NCBI GenBank assembly: GCA_003162995.1
Contig: PLUZ01000221.1
Location: 11,345-30,875 of the forward strand
Reading direction: 5' to 3'
Origin: Methylocapsa sp.
GTDB lineage: Bacteria; Pseudomonadota; Alphaproteobacteria; Rhizobiales; Beijerinckiaceae
Length of the DNA: 19,531 bases
Shown: positions 8,722 through 16,609 of the stretch, piece by piece
Position numbering within the stretch: the first letter of the stretch is position 1
How the letters are laid out: each line of letters opens with the position of its first letter
Program-made: the position numbers and the translations under genes
The notes under the pieces: generated by a model
Seen by the model: only the letters and a program-made list of their open reading frames with translations
Told to the model about the DNA's origin: nothing
Database searches by the model: none

Positions 8722-9444
8722 TCAGCGCCTTTGCCAAGCAAAGGCCGCAAATACGCCGAAGAGCGTTATGGCAAGGCCGAACCAGGTTAAGGCGTAGGAG
8801 AGGTGGTTGTTTGAAAGGTCGCGCTCGGTCGCGCCACCCTTCGGCCACCCTCCCGGAAGCTGTGTGCCGTCAGCGTCGATGCTAAAGGGGGCGGCGGGCG
8901 CCAAAGCGAAATGCTTTGCAAGCAAGCCCGGATCGCGGGTGAAATAGGTCCCGGCCGCCGGATCGTCGGCAGGGGTGAAAAAATTGCGGGCTTCGGGTTC
9001 ACGCATGAGCCCGGTGACCTCGGTTTCGCCTTGGATTAATCCGGCAAGACGGCTGCTTTGGTCCTTGCGGTCCAGCGGAACGAAGCCGCGATTGACGATG
9101 ACATAGCCGCCAGACTTGAGCCGCAGCGGCGTCAGCACGTGGTAGCCGGGTTCCTTACCGGCACTGCCACCCGAGGCGCGGAACACCAGCGTTTCCTCGC
9201 CATGCTCAAACGTTCCAGTCGCGGTGACATGGCGGTATTCGTAATCCTCGGGACGAAGCTGCGGCCATTCCGCGACCGGTGGCAGAGGCTGCGGCGCGGC
9301 GTTTGCCCGGGTTTCGATTGCAGCGATCAGTCCTTCTTTCCACGCAAGACGGTGGAGTTGCCACACCCCCAACGACACCAGAATGGCGGCGGCCATGCAT
9401 GTGGCGACGGCAGGCCAGACAAGGGTCGCTCGGCGTTGCGGCAT
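8722..9444 (-). CDS. SURF1 family cytochrome oxidase biogenesis protein
   Basis: The 240-residue product has the SURF1 topology: an N-terminal helix ending in LGVWQLHRLAWKEGLI (about residues 12-40), a periplasmic domain with YRHVTATGTF, GYHVLTPLRL and YVIVNRGFVP, and a C-terminal helix LSYALTWFGLAITLFGVFAAF. SURF1/Shy1 proteins help insert heme a into oxidase subunit I. The start at 9444 (MPQRRATL) follows the DUF983 stop by 4 bases; no strong ribosome site is visible, so translation may depend on the upstream gene. The frame could be extended upstream but only into DUF983 sequence. Confidence 0.92.
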   Translation of the reverse strand: MPQRRATLVWPAVATCMAAAILVSLGVWQLHRLAWKEGLIAAIETRANAAPQPLPPVAEWPQLRPEDYEYRHVTATGTFEHGEETLVFRASGGSAGKEPGYHVLTPLRLKSGGYVIVNRGFVPLDRKDQSSRLAGLIQGETEVTGLMREPEARNFFTPADDPAAGTYFTRDPGLLAKHFALAPAAPFSIDADGTQLPGGWPKGGATERDLSNNHLSYALTWFGLAITLFGVFAAFAWQRR

Positions 9445-9448
9445 GATT

Positions 9449-9826
9449 TTAATCTTTGAGCCGTCCCTGTTCCGCCTTGTTGCGATATTGCAAGGCGATG
9501 AGCAGTCCTTTGAGGGGCCGCAGAAGACCGAGACAAACAATAAGCGTTAGCGGAAGAAAGATCACGAGATGGACCCAAAACGGCGGCTCATAAAGCAACT
9601 CCGTCCATAAGGCCGCGCCGAGCACAAGAAATCCGCCGATCAGACTGACGAATACCGCGGGGCCGTCGCCAGAATCGGCAAAGCCGAAATCAAGGCCGCA
9701 ATTGCCGCAGCGAGTCGCCAGCGTAAAGAATCCCGCGAAGAGTTTGCCCCGGCCGCAACGCGGACAGCTTCCCTTAAGGCCGCAGACGAACGGCGACGGC
9801 GGCGAAAACTCTCCCTCTCGAATCAT
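9449..9826 (-). CDS. DUF983 family membrane protein
   Basis: This 125-residue protein has two CxxC pairs (CPRC near 21-24 and CGNC near 40-43), suggesting a small zinc ribbon, then two membrane helices (about 56-75 and 83-105). This is the DUF983 arrangement, commonly encoded beside SURF1 in alphaproteobacterial cox operons. A role in oxidase assembly is inferred only from that context. The start at 9826 has AGGG 7 bases upstream. It lies just beyond the terminator hairpin after coxC, so its expression needs readthrough or a local promoter. Confidence 0.88.
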   Translation of the reverse strand: MIREGEFSPPSPFVCGLKGSCPRCGRGKLFAGFFTLATRCGNCGLDFGFADSGDGPAVFVSLIGGFLVLGAALWTELLYEPPFWVHLVIFLPLTLIVCLGLLRPLKGLLIALQYRNKAEQGRLKD

Positions 9827-9861
9827 CCATTTTCCCTGATAGTGCCTTCGGCGAAGTGCGC

Positions 9862-9890
9862 AATAAAAAGGGCGGCACAAGGCCGCCCTT
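9862..9890 (-). terminator. Intrinsic terminator after coxC
   Basis: On the minus strand AAGGGCGGC pairs with GCCGCCCTT around the loop CTTGT (9868-9890), and the 3' arm runs directly into TTTATT (to 9862). This is a standard GC-rich stem plus U-run. It lies between the coxC stop and the DUF983 start, so it probably ends or attenuates transcription of the cox core before the DUF983-SURF1-thrC tail. Confidence 0.8.
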
Positions 9891-9914
9891 GGCATGCCGT
9901 GCCGGGGCGCGGCT

Positions 9915-10778
9915 TCAATGCTCGATTGCGGCGCCCCAAGACCCCCACACGTAAATGCAGGCGAACAGGAACAGCCACACCACGTCGACAAAATGCCAGT
10001 ACCAAGCCGCGAATTCAAAACCCAGGTGCTGTTTACTGGTAAATTGCCCAGCAAAGACACGCAGAAGGCAAACGGTGAGGAAAATCGTTCCTATGATGAC
10101 GTGGAAGCCATGAAAACCCGTCGCCATGAAAAAGGTCGAGCCATAGATCGAGCCTTTGAATGCGAATGGTGCGTGGGCATACTCATAGGCTTGAACCCCG
10201 GTGAAGGTGGCGCCAAGCAGAATAGTTAGGATAAGCCCTGCCTTCAGGCCAAAACGATCATTGTGCAGGAGGGCATGATGGGCCCAAGTCACGGTCGTGC
10301 CGGAGGTCAGAAGTATGAGCGTGTTGAGGAGCGGGAAGTGCCATGGGTCGAGTGCTTCGATGCCCTTGGGCGGCCAAATCCCGCCGGTGAATTCAGCCCT
10401 TGAATATTCGTCAGCAAAGCCAGGAAATAGGCTCGCATCGAAGAAAGCCCAGAACCAGGCGACGAAAAACATAACCTCCGAAGCGATGAACAGGATCATG
10501 CCATAGCGATGGCTGATCTGCACCACACGGGTATGAAACCCGCCGTATTCCGCCTCCTTGATGACATCGCTCCACCATGAAAACATGACGTAGAGAATGC
10601 CCAAGAGACCGGCCCCGAAGACGTAGCTTCCGGGTTTGATGCCGCCAAAGGAAATGTGCTTCATCCATAAGATCGCGCCGGCCGCCAAGACGAAGGCCGC
10701 CACCGCTCCAACGATCGGCCAGGGGCTCGGATCGACGAGGTGATAATCGTGATTCGGTTTCGCGTGTGCTTCCGCCAT
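9915..10778 (-). CDS. coxC: Cytochrome c oxidase subunit III
   Basis: The 287-residue protein has the subunit III pattern: [16 protein letters not shown] at the N-terminus, [35 protein letters not shown], several further helices including [15 protein letters not shown], and [23 protein letters not shown] at the C-terminus. Seven helices are expected. It stabilises the catalytic subunit of the inner-membrane aa3 oxidase. Start 10778 (MAEAHAKPN) is preferred over the longer frame because AGAGGA lies about 11 bases upstream and the family N-terminus begins there. A 141-base gap separates it from ctaG. Confidence 0.96.
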   Translation of the reverse strand: MAEAHAKPNHDYHLVDPSPWPIVGAVAAFVLAAGAILWMKHISFGGIKPGSYVFGAGLLGILYVMFSWWSDVIKEAEYGGFHTRVVQISHRYGMILFIASEVMFFVAWFWAFFDASLFPGFADEYSRAEFTGGIWPPKGIEALDPWHFPLLNTLILLTSGTTVTWAHHALLHNDRFGLKAGLILTILLGATFTGVQAYEYAHAPFAFKGSIYGSTFFMATGFHGFHVIIGTIFLTVCLLRVFAGQFTSKQHLGFEFAAWYWHFVDVVWLFLFACIYVWGSWGAAIEH

Positions 10779-10919
10779 CGGATTCGTTTTCCTCTTGCCT
10801 CGTAAGCCTGACCTAACAAAAGCTGCAAAACCGGACGGCCGCATGAGCTGACCGCGAGAATTAGCAAAATGGCGTTTGCCGCGATTGGGGCCGCTGGTCA
10901 AGGCGACCAAACGTCTCGT

Positions 10920-11513
10920 TTAAAAAGGTTTCTCCTGATCCGCAACCACGCCGCCTGCAGAAGGCTTGGCCGCGAAAAATGTGTAGGAAAGGGTAATTTC
11001 CTGGATTCCCGCCATGGTGGCATCTTTTTCGAGCGCCGGATCGAGGAAAAACACGACCGGCAGCTCCAAAGTTTCGCGAGGCCCGAGCTTTTGCTCACTG
11101 AAACAGAAGCAGGCGATCTTGTCGAAATAGGCGCCGGCGCTGTCCGGGCTTACATTGAACATGGCCCGTGCCGCCGTAGCGCGATCCGACATATTTGTGA
11201 CCTTATAGTAGATCGTCGCGGTCTCGCCTGTCCGCAGTTTGATCTTGGCTGTCTCGGGCGCGAAATTCCACGCCAGGCCCGGCGCGACATTGGCATCGAA
11301 TCGAACCGTTAAATCACGCAAGCCCCTTGACGCAGGTGGAAGTTTGGCCGTCTGCGGTGTACCCGCGAATCCGGTTGCGGCACAGAAGAAGCGGTAGAGC
11401 GGCACGGCGGCAAACGATAGGCCGAGCATGCCGAGGCTCGCGGCGACGGCCAACGCAATGATGAGACGTTGGCGCCGAAAGATGGGCGTTGGGGGAACTC
11501 CTTGCGAACTCAC
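10920..11513 (-). CDS. ctaG: Cytochrome c oxidase assembly protein CtaG/Cox11
   Basis: The 197-residue protein has one N-terminal membrane helix (about 17-38), the LYRFFCAATGFAGTPQ block with Cys44, and the copper-binding CFCF motif (Cys135 and Cys137). It delivers copper to the CuB site of subunit I and its main domain faces the periplasm. The start is GTG at 11513; the nearby upstream GTG frame ends in a stop. It begins 24 bases after the coxF stop and is part of the cox operon. Confidence 0.95.
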   Translation of the reverse strand: MSSQGVPPTPIFRRQRLIIALAVAASLGMLGLSFAAVPLYRFFCAATGFAGTPQTAKLPPASRGLRDLTVRFDANVAPGLAWNFAPETAKIKLRTGETATIYYKVTNMSDRATAARAMFNVSPDSAGAYFDKIACFCFSEQKLGPRETLELPVVFFLDPALEKDATMAGIQEITLSYTFFAAKPSAGGVVADQEKPF

Positions 11514-11537
11514 GGCGCGATGCTCACGTAGCGGAAC

Positions 11538-11705
11538 TCACAACGGCCTGCTGAGCACGCCTGGACCAAGCTTGGCGATCGTGACGACATAGAACAACAG
11601 GACGAAGCAACCGATCGCGAGGGCGATCGCGACGTTGCGCTGACGTCTGGATTTTTGCTGTTCCGGCGTCAGCACGAGACCCCGCATTTTGTTATCGGTC
11701 TTCAT
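11538..11705 (-). CDS. coxF: CoxF-like small membrane protein of the cox operon
   Basis: This 55-residue frame runs between ctaB and ctaG. It has a charged N-terminus (LTPEQQKSRRQRN, residues 11-24), one membrane helix (VAIALAIGCFVLLFYVVTI, 25-43) and a short tail. Small proteins with this LTPEQ-Arg-rich-helix layout at this position are annotated CoxF in Hyphomicrobiales. The ATG lies 4 bases after the ctaB stop, with GGTGAG just upstream and overlapping that stop, and ctaG starts 24 bases after its end. Tight packing and composition support a real gene. Function is unknown beyond a likely oxidase assembly link. Confidence 0.8.
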   Translation of the reverse strand: MKTDNKMRGLVLTPEQQKSRRQRNVAIALAIGCFVLLFYVVTIAKLGPGVLSRPL

Positions 11706-11709
11706 GGAC

Positions 11710-12657
11710 TCACCATGGCATGTTCAAATGCAAAATGGCCATCACCCGCTCGCTGGCGATTTCGGCGAAAAGCAGGAAAAGATAGAGGATCGAGAAGGCA
11801 AACAGCTGCATTGCGCATCGATCCGCCTTGGGGCCGGTCCGGTTAAAATAGACTCGCGCGGAAAACAACAGCATAAGCCCGCCAAGAGCACTGGCGAAAA
11901 TGCCATAGGCCAACGAGGCAAAGCCGATGAGCCACGGCGTCAAACCGAGCGGGACGAGAAGGAGCGTGTAGAGAAGTATGTCGCGGCGGGTGCGATCGGC
12001 TCCCTTCACATTCGGCAGCATTGGGATCCCGGCGCGGCCGTATTCCTCGGCCTTCACAAGGGCGAGCGCCCAGAAATGAGGTGGTGTCCAAACAAAGATA
12101 ATGGCGAAAAGGGCAATGCTCGCGAGGCTTATTTCACCAGTGACGGCGGCGTAGCCGACGATCGGGGGCAAGGCTCCCGCGGCGCCTCCGATCACGATAT
12201 TCTGCGGAGTCGATCGCTTAAGCCACATTGTATAGACGACGACATAAAAGAAGATCGTGAACCCAAGAAGTGCTGCGGCGAGCCAATTGGCGACAATGCC
12301 CAAGGTCATGACCGAAAGAACGGCAAGGACCAAGCCAAAGCCCAGCGCATCCTCTTTGAGCATTCTGCCGGCTGGAATTGGTCGTTTCCTGGTCCGCCGC
12401 ATCAGCGCGTCGATATCGGCATCGTACCACATATTGAGGGCGCCCGACGCGCCCGCCCCAGCCGCGATGGCAAGAAGCGAGGCGAAACCGATGACCGGGT
12501 TGACATGCAAAGGGGCGATCAAAACACCGGTGAGCGCGGTAAACAGCACGAGCGACATGACGCGCGGTTTGAGGAGCGCGACATAGTCGGAAGGACTCGC
12601 GATCGAAACCGGGAAACTCTGGGTAAGGCCGCTATCGCTTTCGCTGACGAAACTCAT
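11710..12657 (-). CDS. ctaB: Protoheme IX farnesyltransferase (heme O synthase)
   Basis: The 315-residue membrane protein is a UbiA-superfamily prenyltransferase. It has [20 protein letters not shown] near 25-44, the metal/diphosphate motif NMWYDADID (Asn75, Asp79, Asp83), the diagnostic [13 protein letters not shown] at 87-99, and a second Asp-poor region near 196-209 ([14 protein letters not shown]). It farnesylates heme B to heme O, the precursor of heme A for this oxidase. No heme A synthase (ctaA) gene is in the window. The ribosome site is weak. coxF follows after 4 bases. Confidence 0.96.
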   Translation of the reverse strand: MSFVSESDSGLTQSFPVSIASPSDYVALLKPRVMSLVLFTALTGVLIAPLHVNPVIGFASLLAIAAGAGASGALNMWYDADIDALMRRTRKRPIPAGRMLKEDALGFGLVLAVLSVMTLGIVANWLAAALLGFTIFFYVVVYTMWLKRSTPQNIVIGGAAGALPPIVGYAAVTGEISLASIALFAIIFVWTPPHFWALALVKAEEYGRAGIPMLPNVKGADRTRRDILLYTLLLVPLGLTPWLIGFASLAYGIFASALGGLMLLFSARVYFNRTGPKADRCAMQLFAFSILYLFLLFAEIASERVMAILHLNMPW

Positions 12658-12736
12658 AGGAACCGTTTCAGGGCGCGTGTTCGCGCCAATGTTAAATTTG
12701 AGACCTCATTTTGACACTCCCAAGGGGAGGGGCGTT

Positions 12737-14416
12737 TTAATGCTCCGAACTGCCAATGATGGGCAGTGTCTCGAAGGTATGGAAGGGAGGCGGAGAAGAC
12801 ACGGTCCATTCGAGCGTGGTTGCCCCTGGTCCCCATGGATTGTTGCCTGCTAGCCTCTTCTTGGCGAAAGCATCGTAGATCACATAGATGAACAAAATGG
12901 CGCCGATGCCGGAGAGATAGGCCCCGAAGGAAGAAATCCGGTTCCACAGAGTGAACGCGTCCGGATAATCGATGTAGCGGCGTGGCATCCCTGCAAGGCC
13001 AAGGAAATGCTGCGGGAAGAAGGTGAGGTTGATGCTGACGAAGATCACCCAGAAATGCGCCTTGGCGATCGTCTCGTTATACATATAGCCGGTCATCTTC
13101 GGGAACCAATAATAGAACCCGGCGAATATGGAGAATACGGCCCCGATTGAAAGCACATAGTGGAAATGCGCCACGACGTAATAGGTCTCGTGAAAAGCGC
13201 GGTCGGCGCCGGCATTGGCGAGAACGACGCCGGTTACACCGCCGATGGTGAACACGAAGACGAAGCCGATCGCCCATAGCATCGGGGGCCTGAACGCGAT
13301 CGAGCCACCCCACATGGTCGCGATCCAAGAAAATATTTTGATTCCGGTCGGCACCGCGATCACCATGGTCGCGAAAGTGAAATAGCGCTGCGTGTCGAGC
13401 GACATGCCAACCGTGTACATGTGGTGCGCCCACACCACCAGGCCGACGATTCCAATCGCGACCATGGCGTAGGCCATGCCCAGATAACCGAAGATCGGCT
13501 TGCGGGAAAACGTTGAAATGACATGGCTGATGATGCCGAATCCAGGCAGGATCATGATATAGACTTCTGGATGCCCGAAGAACCAGAACAAATGCTGGAA
13601 CAAGAGGGGGTCGCCGCCGCCTGAGGGATCAAAGAAGGTCGTGCCGAAATTGCGATCGGTGAGAAGCATCGTGATCGCCCCGGCAAGCACCGGCAGGGTC
13701 AGCACCAGCAGGAAAGCGGTAACTAATATCGACCACGCGAACAGCGGCATTTTGTGCAGTGTCATACCGGGCGCGCGCATGTTGAAGATCGTGGTGATGA
13801 AGTTGATCGCGCCAAGGATCGAGGAGGCGCCGGCCAGATGGATGGACAAGATCAAGAAATCCATCGCTGGGCCCGGATGCCCCGTGTTGGATGAAAGCGG
13901 CGGATAGAGCACCCAACCGCCGCCGAATCCCATCATTCCGGGGGCGCCTTCGACGAACAGCGATGTTACGGCGAGCGTCAATGACGCCACAAGGAGCCAG
14001 AACGACATATTGTTCATGCGCGGGAAGGCCATGTCCGGCGCGCCAATCATGAGCGGGACGAACCAATTGCCGAAGCCGCCGATCAGCGCGGGCATGACCG
14101 AGAAGAAGATCATGATCAGGCCGTGGGTGGTGATGGTAACGTTGTAGAGGTTCTTCGCCGCGTCGATCGCTGTCTCTGGCGAAGCGCCATTGACGATCTC
14201 GGCGAGGTGGTTGAAGATTTGAATGCCGGGTTCCTGCAGCTCCATCCGCATCAAAATCGACATGGCGCCGCCGAGGAAGCCACCGACAATTGCGAAGATG
14301 AGATAGAGGGTGCCGATATCCTTGTGATTGGTGGCAAAAAGCCAACGGCGCCATCCAGTTGGAGTGGCATGCGAAACCTGCTCTTCGTGGTGACGTTCGA
14401 ATGTGTTCGCGGACAA
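12737..14416 (-). CDS. coxA: Cytochrome c oxidase subunit I (aa3 type)
   Basis: This 559-residue protein is an A1-type heme-copper oxidase core. Heme a ligands are His98 and His419, heme a3 His417, and CuB His281, His331 and His332. GHPEVY carries Glu283 and the cross-linked Tyr285. K-channel Thr357 and Lys360 and D-channel Asp128 are present. The motif after TM9 reads [13 protein letters not shown]: His409 is kept, but the usual Asp (Mg/Mn ligand) is Glu410. The start is TTG at 14416, supported by GAGGAG 6 bases upstream and by the absence of any in-frame ATG before the first helix. It begins 34 bases after coxB. Confidence 0.97.
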   Translation of the reverse strand: MSANTFERHHEEQVSHATPTGWRRWLFATNHKDIGTLYLIFAIVGGFLGGAMSILMRMELQEPGIQIFNHLAEIVNGASPETAIDAAKNLYNVTITTHGLIMIFFSVMPALIGGFGNWFVPLMIGAPDMAFPRMNNMSFWLLVASLTLAVTSLFVEGAPGMMGFGGGWVLYPPLSSNTGHPGPAMDFLILSIHLAGASSILGAINFITTIFNMRAPGMTLHKMPLFAWSILVTAFLLVLTLPVLAGAITMLLTDRNFGTTFFDPSGGGDPLLFQHLFWFFGHPEVYIMILPGFGIISHVISTFSRKPIFGYLGMAYAMVAIGIVGLVVWAHHMYTVGMSLDTQRYFTFATMVIAVPTGIKIFSWIATMWGGSIAFRPPMLWAIGFVFVFTIGGVTGVVLANAGADRAFHETYYVVAHFHYVLSIGAVFSIFAGFYYWFPKMTGYMYNETIAKAHFWVIFVSINLTFFPQHFLGLAGMPRRYIDYPDAFTLWNRISSFGAYLSGIGAILFIYVIYDAFAKKRLAGNNPWGPGATTLEWTVSSPPPFHTFETLPIIGSSEH

Positions 14417-14450
14417 CGCGGTCTCCTCGAAACTTTAGTTTACAGACTGA

Positions 14451-15338
14451 CTATTGCTTGACGCCGGACGCGCCGTTGGCCGCGAAATGGACCGGCGCGG
14501 TGTCCTTCAACGCAAATTTCTTGCTCGCTTCGGCAAGCCACGCCGCGTAGTTCTCCTCGCTTACGACACGAATGGCAATGGGCATATCGGAATGGTCCTT
14601 GCCGCAAATCTTGGAACATTGCCCATAATAGATGCCCTCGCGCTCGGCCTTGAACCAGGTTTCGGTCAGCCGGCCAGGAGTCGCATCGATGCGGATGCCG
14701 AAAGAGGGAACGGTGAAGGAATGAAGAACATCCGCCGCTGTCACCTGGACGAGGACTACTTTTCCGACTGGCACCACGGCTTCGTTATCGACGGAAAGCT
14801 GACGGATATCACCCGGCTTTAGGTCTGCCGCCTGTATCATCTCGGAATCGAATTCGAACCCGCCGCCTTGATCTTTAGGATAAGTATAGGTCCAGTACCA
14901 TTGCTTGCCGGTCGCCTTCATCGTGATGTCCGCCGGCGGTATCGTCAACTGATGGGTGAGCAGACGAAACGATGGAATAGCGATCACGACGAGTATCATG
15001 ACCGGCATCACGGTCCAGGCCACTTCGAGGCCTGAATGATGGCTTATTTGCGCGGGGACCGGATTGGCCTTCTCGTTGAACCTAAAAATGACGTAAATCA
15101 GCAGGCCCAAAACGAACAAGCAGATTGCCGTGATGATCGGCAACAAGATCCAATTGTGGAAAAATTGAAGCTCTTGCGCGATGGGTGTGACAGCTTCTTG
15201 GAAACCGATCTGTCCGGGCTCTGGATACCCATCGGCAAGTGCGACACCCGGAAACAGCGCCGCAAGCCCAAAGCTTAGCGGTAATAAGCCCTCGCCAAAG
15301 CGTTCGATGCGATGGGCGGCTGATCTGGCAAATCTCAT
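14451..15338 (-). CDS. coxB: Cytochrome c oxidase subunit II with CuA site
   Basis: The 295-residue protein has a signal sequence (cleavage near ALA at 35), two membrane helices (about 63-85 and 106-122), the electron-entry motif KQWYWTY (145-151), and CuA ligands His206, Cys241, Cys245, His249 and Met252. It accepts electrons from cytochrome c in the periplasm. The CuA loop reads GQCSKICGKDHSDMPI. The residue normally Glu between the two Cys, whose side chain binds Mg/Mn and whose carbonyl binds CuA, is Lys243. The backbone contact can remain, but the side-chain ligand is absent. GGAG lies about 9 bases before the ATG. It is the first gene of the cox operon. Confidence 0.96.
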   Translation of the reverse strand: MRFARSAAHRIERFGEGLLPLSFGLAALFPGVALADGYPEPGQIGFQEAVTPIAQELQFFHNWILLPIITAICLFVLGLLIYVIFRFNEKANPVPAQISHHSGLEVAWTVMPVMILVVIAIPSFRLLTHQLTIPPADITMKATGKQWYWTYTYPKDQGGGFEFDSEMIQAADLKPGDIRQLSVDNEAVVPVGKVVLVQVTAADVLHSFTVPSFGIRIDATPGRLTETWFKAEREGIYYGQCSKICGKDHSDMPIAIRVVSEENYAAWLAEASKKFALKDTAPVHFAANGASGVKQ

Positions 15339-15393
15339 ATTTCGGCTCTCCGGCCGCGGCCACTATGGCGCGTCTGTGATTTCTCCCGCGCTT

Positions 15394-15422
15394 TTTATAA
15401 GCGCATGGGGCCGTCGGTTGAA
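15394..15422 (-). promoter_or_regulatory. Candidate cox operon promoter
   Basis: On the minus strand TTCAAC (15417-15422) and TATAAA (15394-15399) are separated by 17 bases, about 55 bases before coxB. A 6-bp inverted repeat, GCGCTT/AAGCGC (15388-15404), is centred on the -10 box and could bind a regulator. This is a pattern match only. Confidence 0.35.
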
Positions 15423-15797
15423 AACCACAAACGCCCAATCAGCGCAACTGGCCGCATTGCGGCATAAACGCGCGTTGATACTCTGGCTTGAAGAGGCCTT
15501 TGCCCGCCGTGGGGGAGATGCGCTTTCGCTCGGGACGCCTATTGCCTGCCTTTCCGCACCCAATCGCGGCGCTTATGGGGTGCAGGATCGAAGTTATCCG
15601 CGTACGCATGGAAGGCCGGCGGGTGCTGCGATTTCCTGTGAACAAGCGAAGAGTGTTGCGGGTTCCTGTGCGGTCCTGTGCGTGAGGCAGGGGAGGGGGA
15701 ATCGCAGGCCTATGCGATTCATGACGTGGAGATTCTCGCGCGCGCTTTCACCTTACGGACGCGGCGTGGAATGACGATTTCGCCCTTCTTGTCTCGT

Positions 15798-15837
15798 ATG
15801 ATCTGTCCAAAAAATCTCTGGTTTTTGGACAGATCAT
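15798..15837. repeat. Perfect 16-bp inverted repeat 3' of sspB
   Basis: ATGATCTGTCCAAAAA (15798-15813) and TTTTTGGACAGATCAT (15822-15837) pair exactly around an 8-base loop. It begins 25 bases beyond the sspB stop, so it may end or protect the sspB transcript. It resembles palindromic repeats built on GATC and runs of A and T that are scattered through Hyphomicrobiales genomes. A degenerate relative lies at 16566-16593. Confidence 0.75.
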
Positions 15838-15862
15838 GCTCTCGCTCTTCTTGCAAAAACCG

Positions 15863-16444
15863 TCAGCTCTTCTTGCGAAAGGAGTCGATCGAGACGACTT
15901 TGGTCTCGCTTTGGCGCGCGGCCTGCTCCTCCGCAGGCGCGGCCTCCGCCACATCGTTTGGGGCCTCTTGCTGTTTCAGCGTTCCAACTTCCGGCAAAGA
16001 AGGTGGCGTCGCGGTTTCCAAACCGTTCCTCGGCACCGTTTGCAGCCGCGGCGATTCGGTAGGGGCGGATAAGGCCTCCGTGGCCTCGTCCTCAACCGCG
16101 AATTTCAATTCAAATCCGACGGACGGATCGAAAAATCGGGTCACCGCATCGAAAGGGATAAGCAGCATTTCCGGTACGTTCCGGAATGACAATCCCACTT
16201 CGAAAGCGTCTTCGGTGACGCTCAAATCCCAAAATTGATGCTGCAGAATGATCGTCATTTCGTCCGGATAGAGTTCACGCATCCGGGAAGAAAGCCGCAC
16301 GCCCTGCGCATGGGTGTGAAAACTAATGTAAAAGTGATGATCTCCGGGAAGGCCGTCGCGCGCAGCACCAGAAAGGACTTGCCGGACGACCCCGCGCAAG
16401 GCGTCCTGGACAAGGAGATCGTAACGGATCAGGTCAACCACCAT
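15863..16444 (-). CDS. sspB: SspB, ClpXP adaptor protein (alphaproteobacterial type)
   Basis: The 193-residue protein starts with DLIRYDLLVQDALRGVVRQVL, which is characteristic of alpha SspB. It continues through the substrate-binding fold (FYISFHTHAQGV, IILQHQFWDLSV, FDAVTRFFDPSVGFELKF to about 116), followed by a Glu/Ala/Pro-rich linker (about 118-180). It ends in the ClpX-binding motif VVSIDSFRKK. SspB tethers SsrA-tagged proteins to ClpX for degradation. The ssrA gene lies just upstream on the same strand. A short GGGCGG stands 5 bases before ATG 16444, and a 6-bp hairpin (CCGGAC/GTCCGG, 16461-16476) lies in the leader. Confidence 0.94.
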   Translation of the reverse strand: MVVDLIRYDLLVQDALRGVVRQVLSGAARDGLPGDHHFYISFHTHAQGVRLSSRMRELYPDEMTIILQHQFWDLSVTEDAFEVGLSFRNVPEMLLIPFDAVTRFFDPSVGFELKFAVEDEATEALSAPTESPRLQTVPRNGLETATPPSLPEVGTLKQQEAPNDVAEAAPAEEQAARQSETKVVSIDSFRKKS

Positions 16445-16565
16445 TCAAACCGCCCGCCCACCGGACCAAAGTCCGGCTAAAATATCAAATCCGAAACGCT
16501 TGACCATAACTCTCTAATATTAAATCGTCCACGGTCTCTATTTGTTTGTTCTCTCGCATAATCTT

Positions 16566-16593
16566 ATCCAAAAAGTCTGCATTTTTTTGGGAT
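16566..16593. repeat. Imperfect hairpin 3' of ssrA
   Basis: ATCCAAAAA (16566-16574) pairs with TTTTTGGGAT (16584-16593), with one bulged G. It lies about 20 bases past the last clear tmRNA stem in the minus direction, where an ssrA 3' end or terminator is expected. The sequence (ATCC, A-run, GTCT, T-run, GGAT) looks like a decayed copy of the 15798-15837 palindrome. Confidence 0.5.
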
Positions 16594-16609
16594 CTGCCCC
16601 TCTTGCGAA

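Larger units (their letters stand above)
15339..15862. other. Intergenic region between sspB and coxB
   Basis: This 524-base stretch holds the likely cox promoter near coxB and a long palindrome next to sspB. Several short frames cross it on both strands but none has family features or a good ribosome site. Around 15621-15680 an imperfect direct repeat (GTGCTGCGATTTCCTGTG, then GTGTTGCGGGTTCCTGTG) occurs, of unknown meaning. Confidence 0.5.

Noticed and set aside
8564..8848. Minus-strand frame of 94 codons between SURF1 and thrC
   Set aside because: It overlaps the SURF1 3' end out of frame; a sub-frame from MAKEHAAPK has no ribosome site or family signal.
11689..12714. Plus-strand frame of 341 codons
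   Set aside because: It is antisense to ctaB and coxF, highly charged and low in hydrophobic order, as expected of a shadow of a membrane-protein gene.
12717..12735. Small hairpin after coxA (CTCCC/GGGAG)
   Set aside because: Only 5 bp and no U-run on the minus strand, so not a convincing terminator before ctaB.
15181..15774. Plus-strand frame of 197 codons
   Set aside because: It starts inside antisense coxB and runs into the intergenic region with no ribosome site or recognisable domain.
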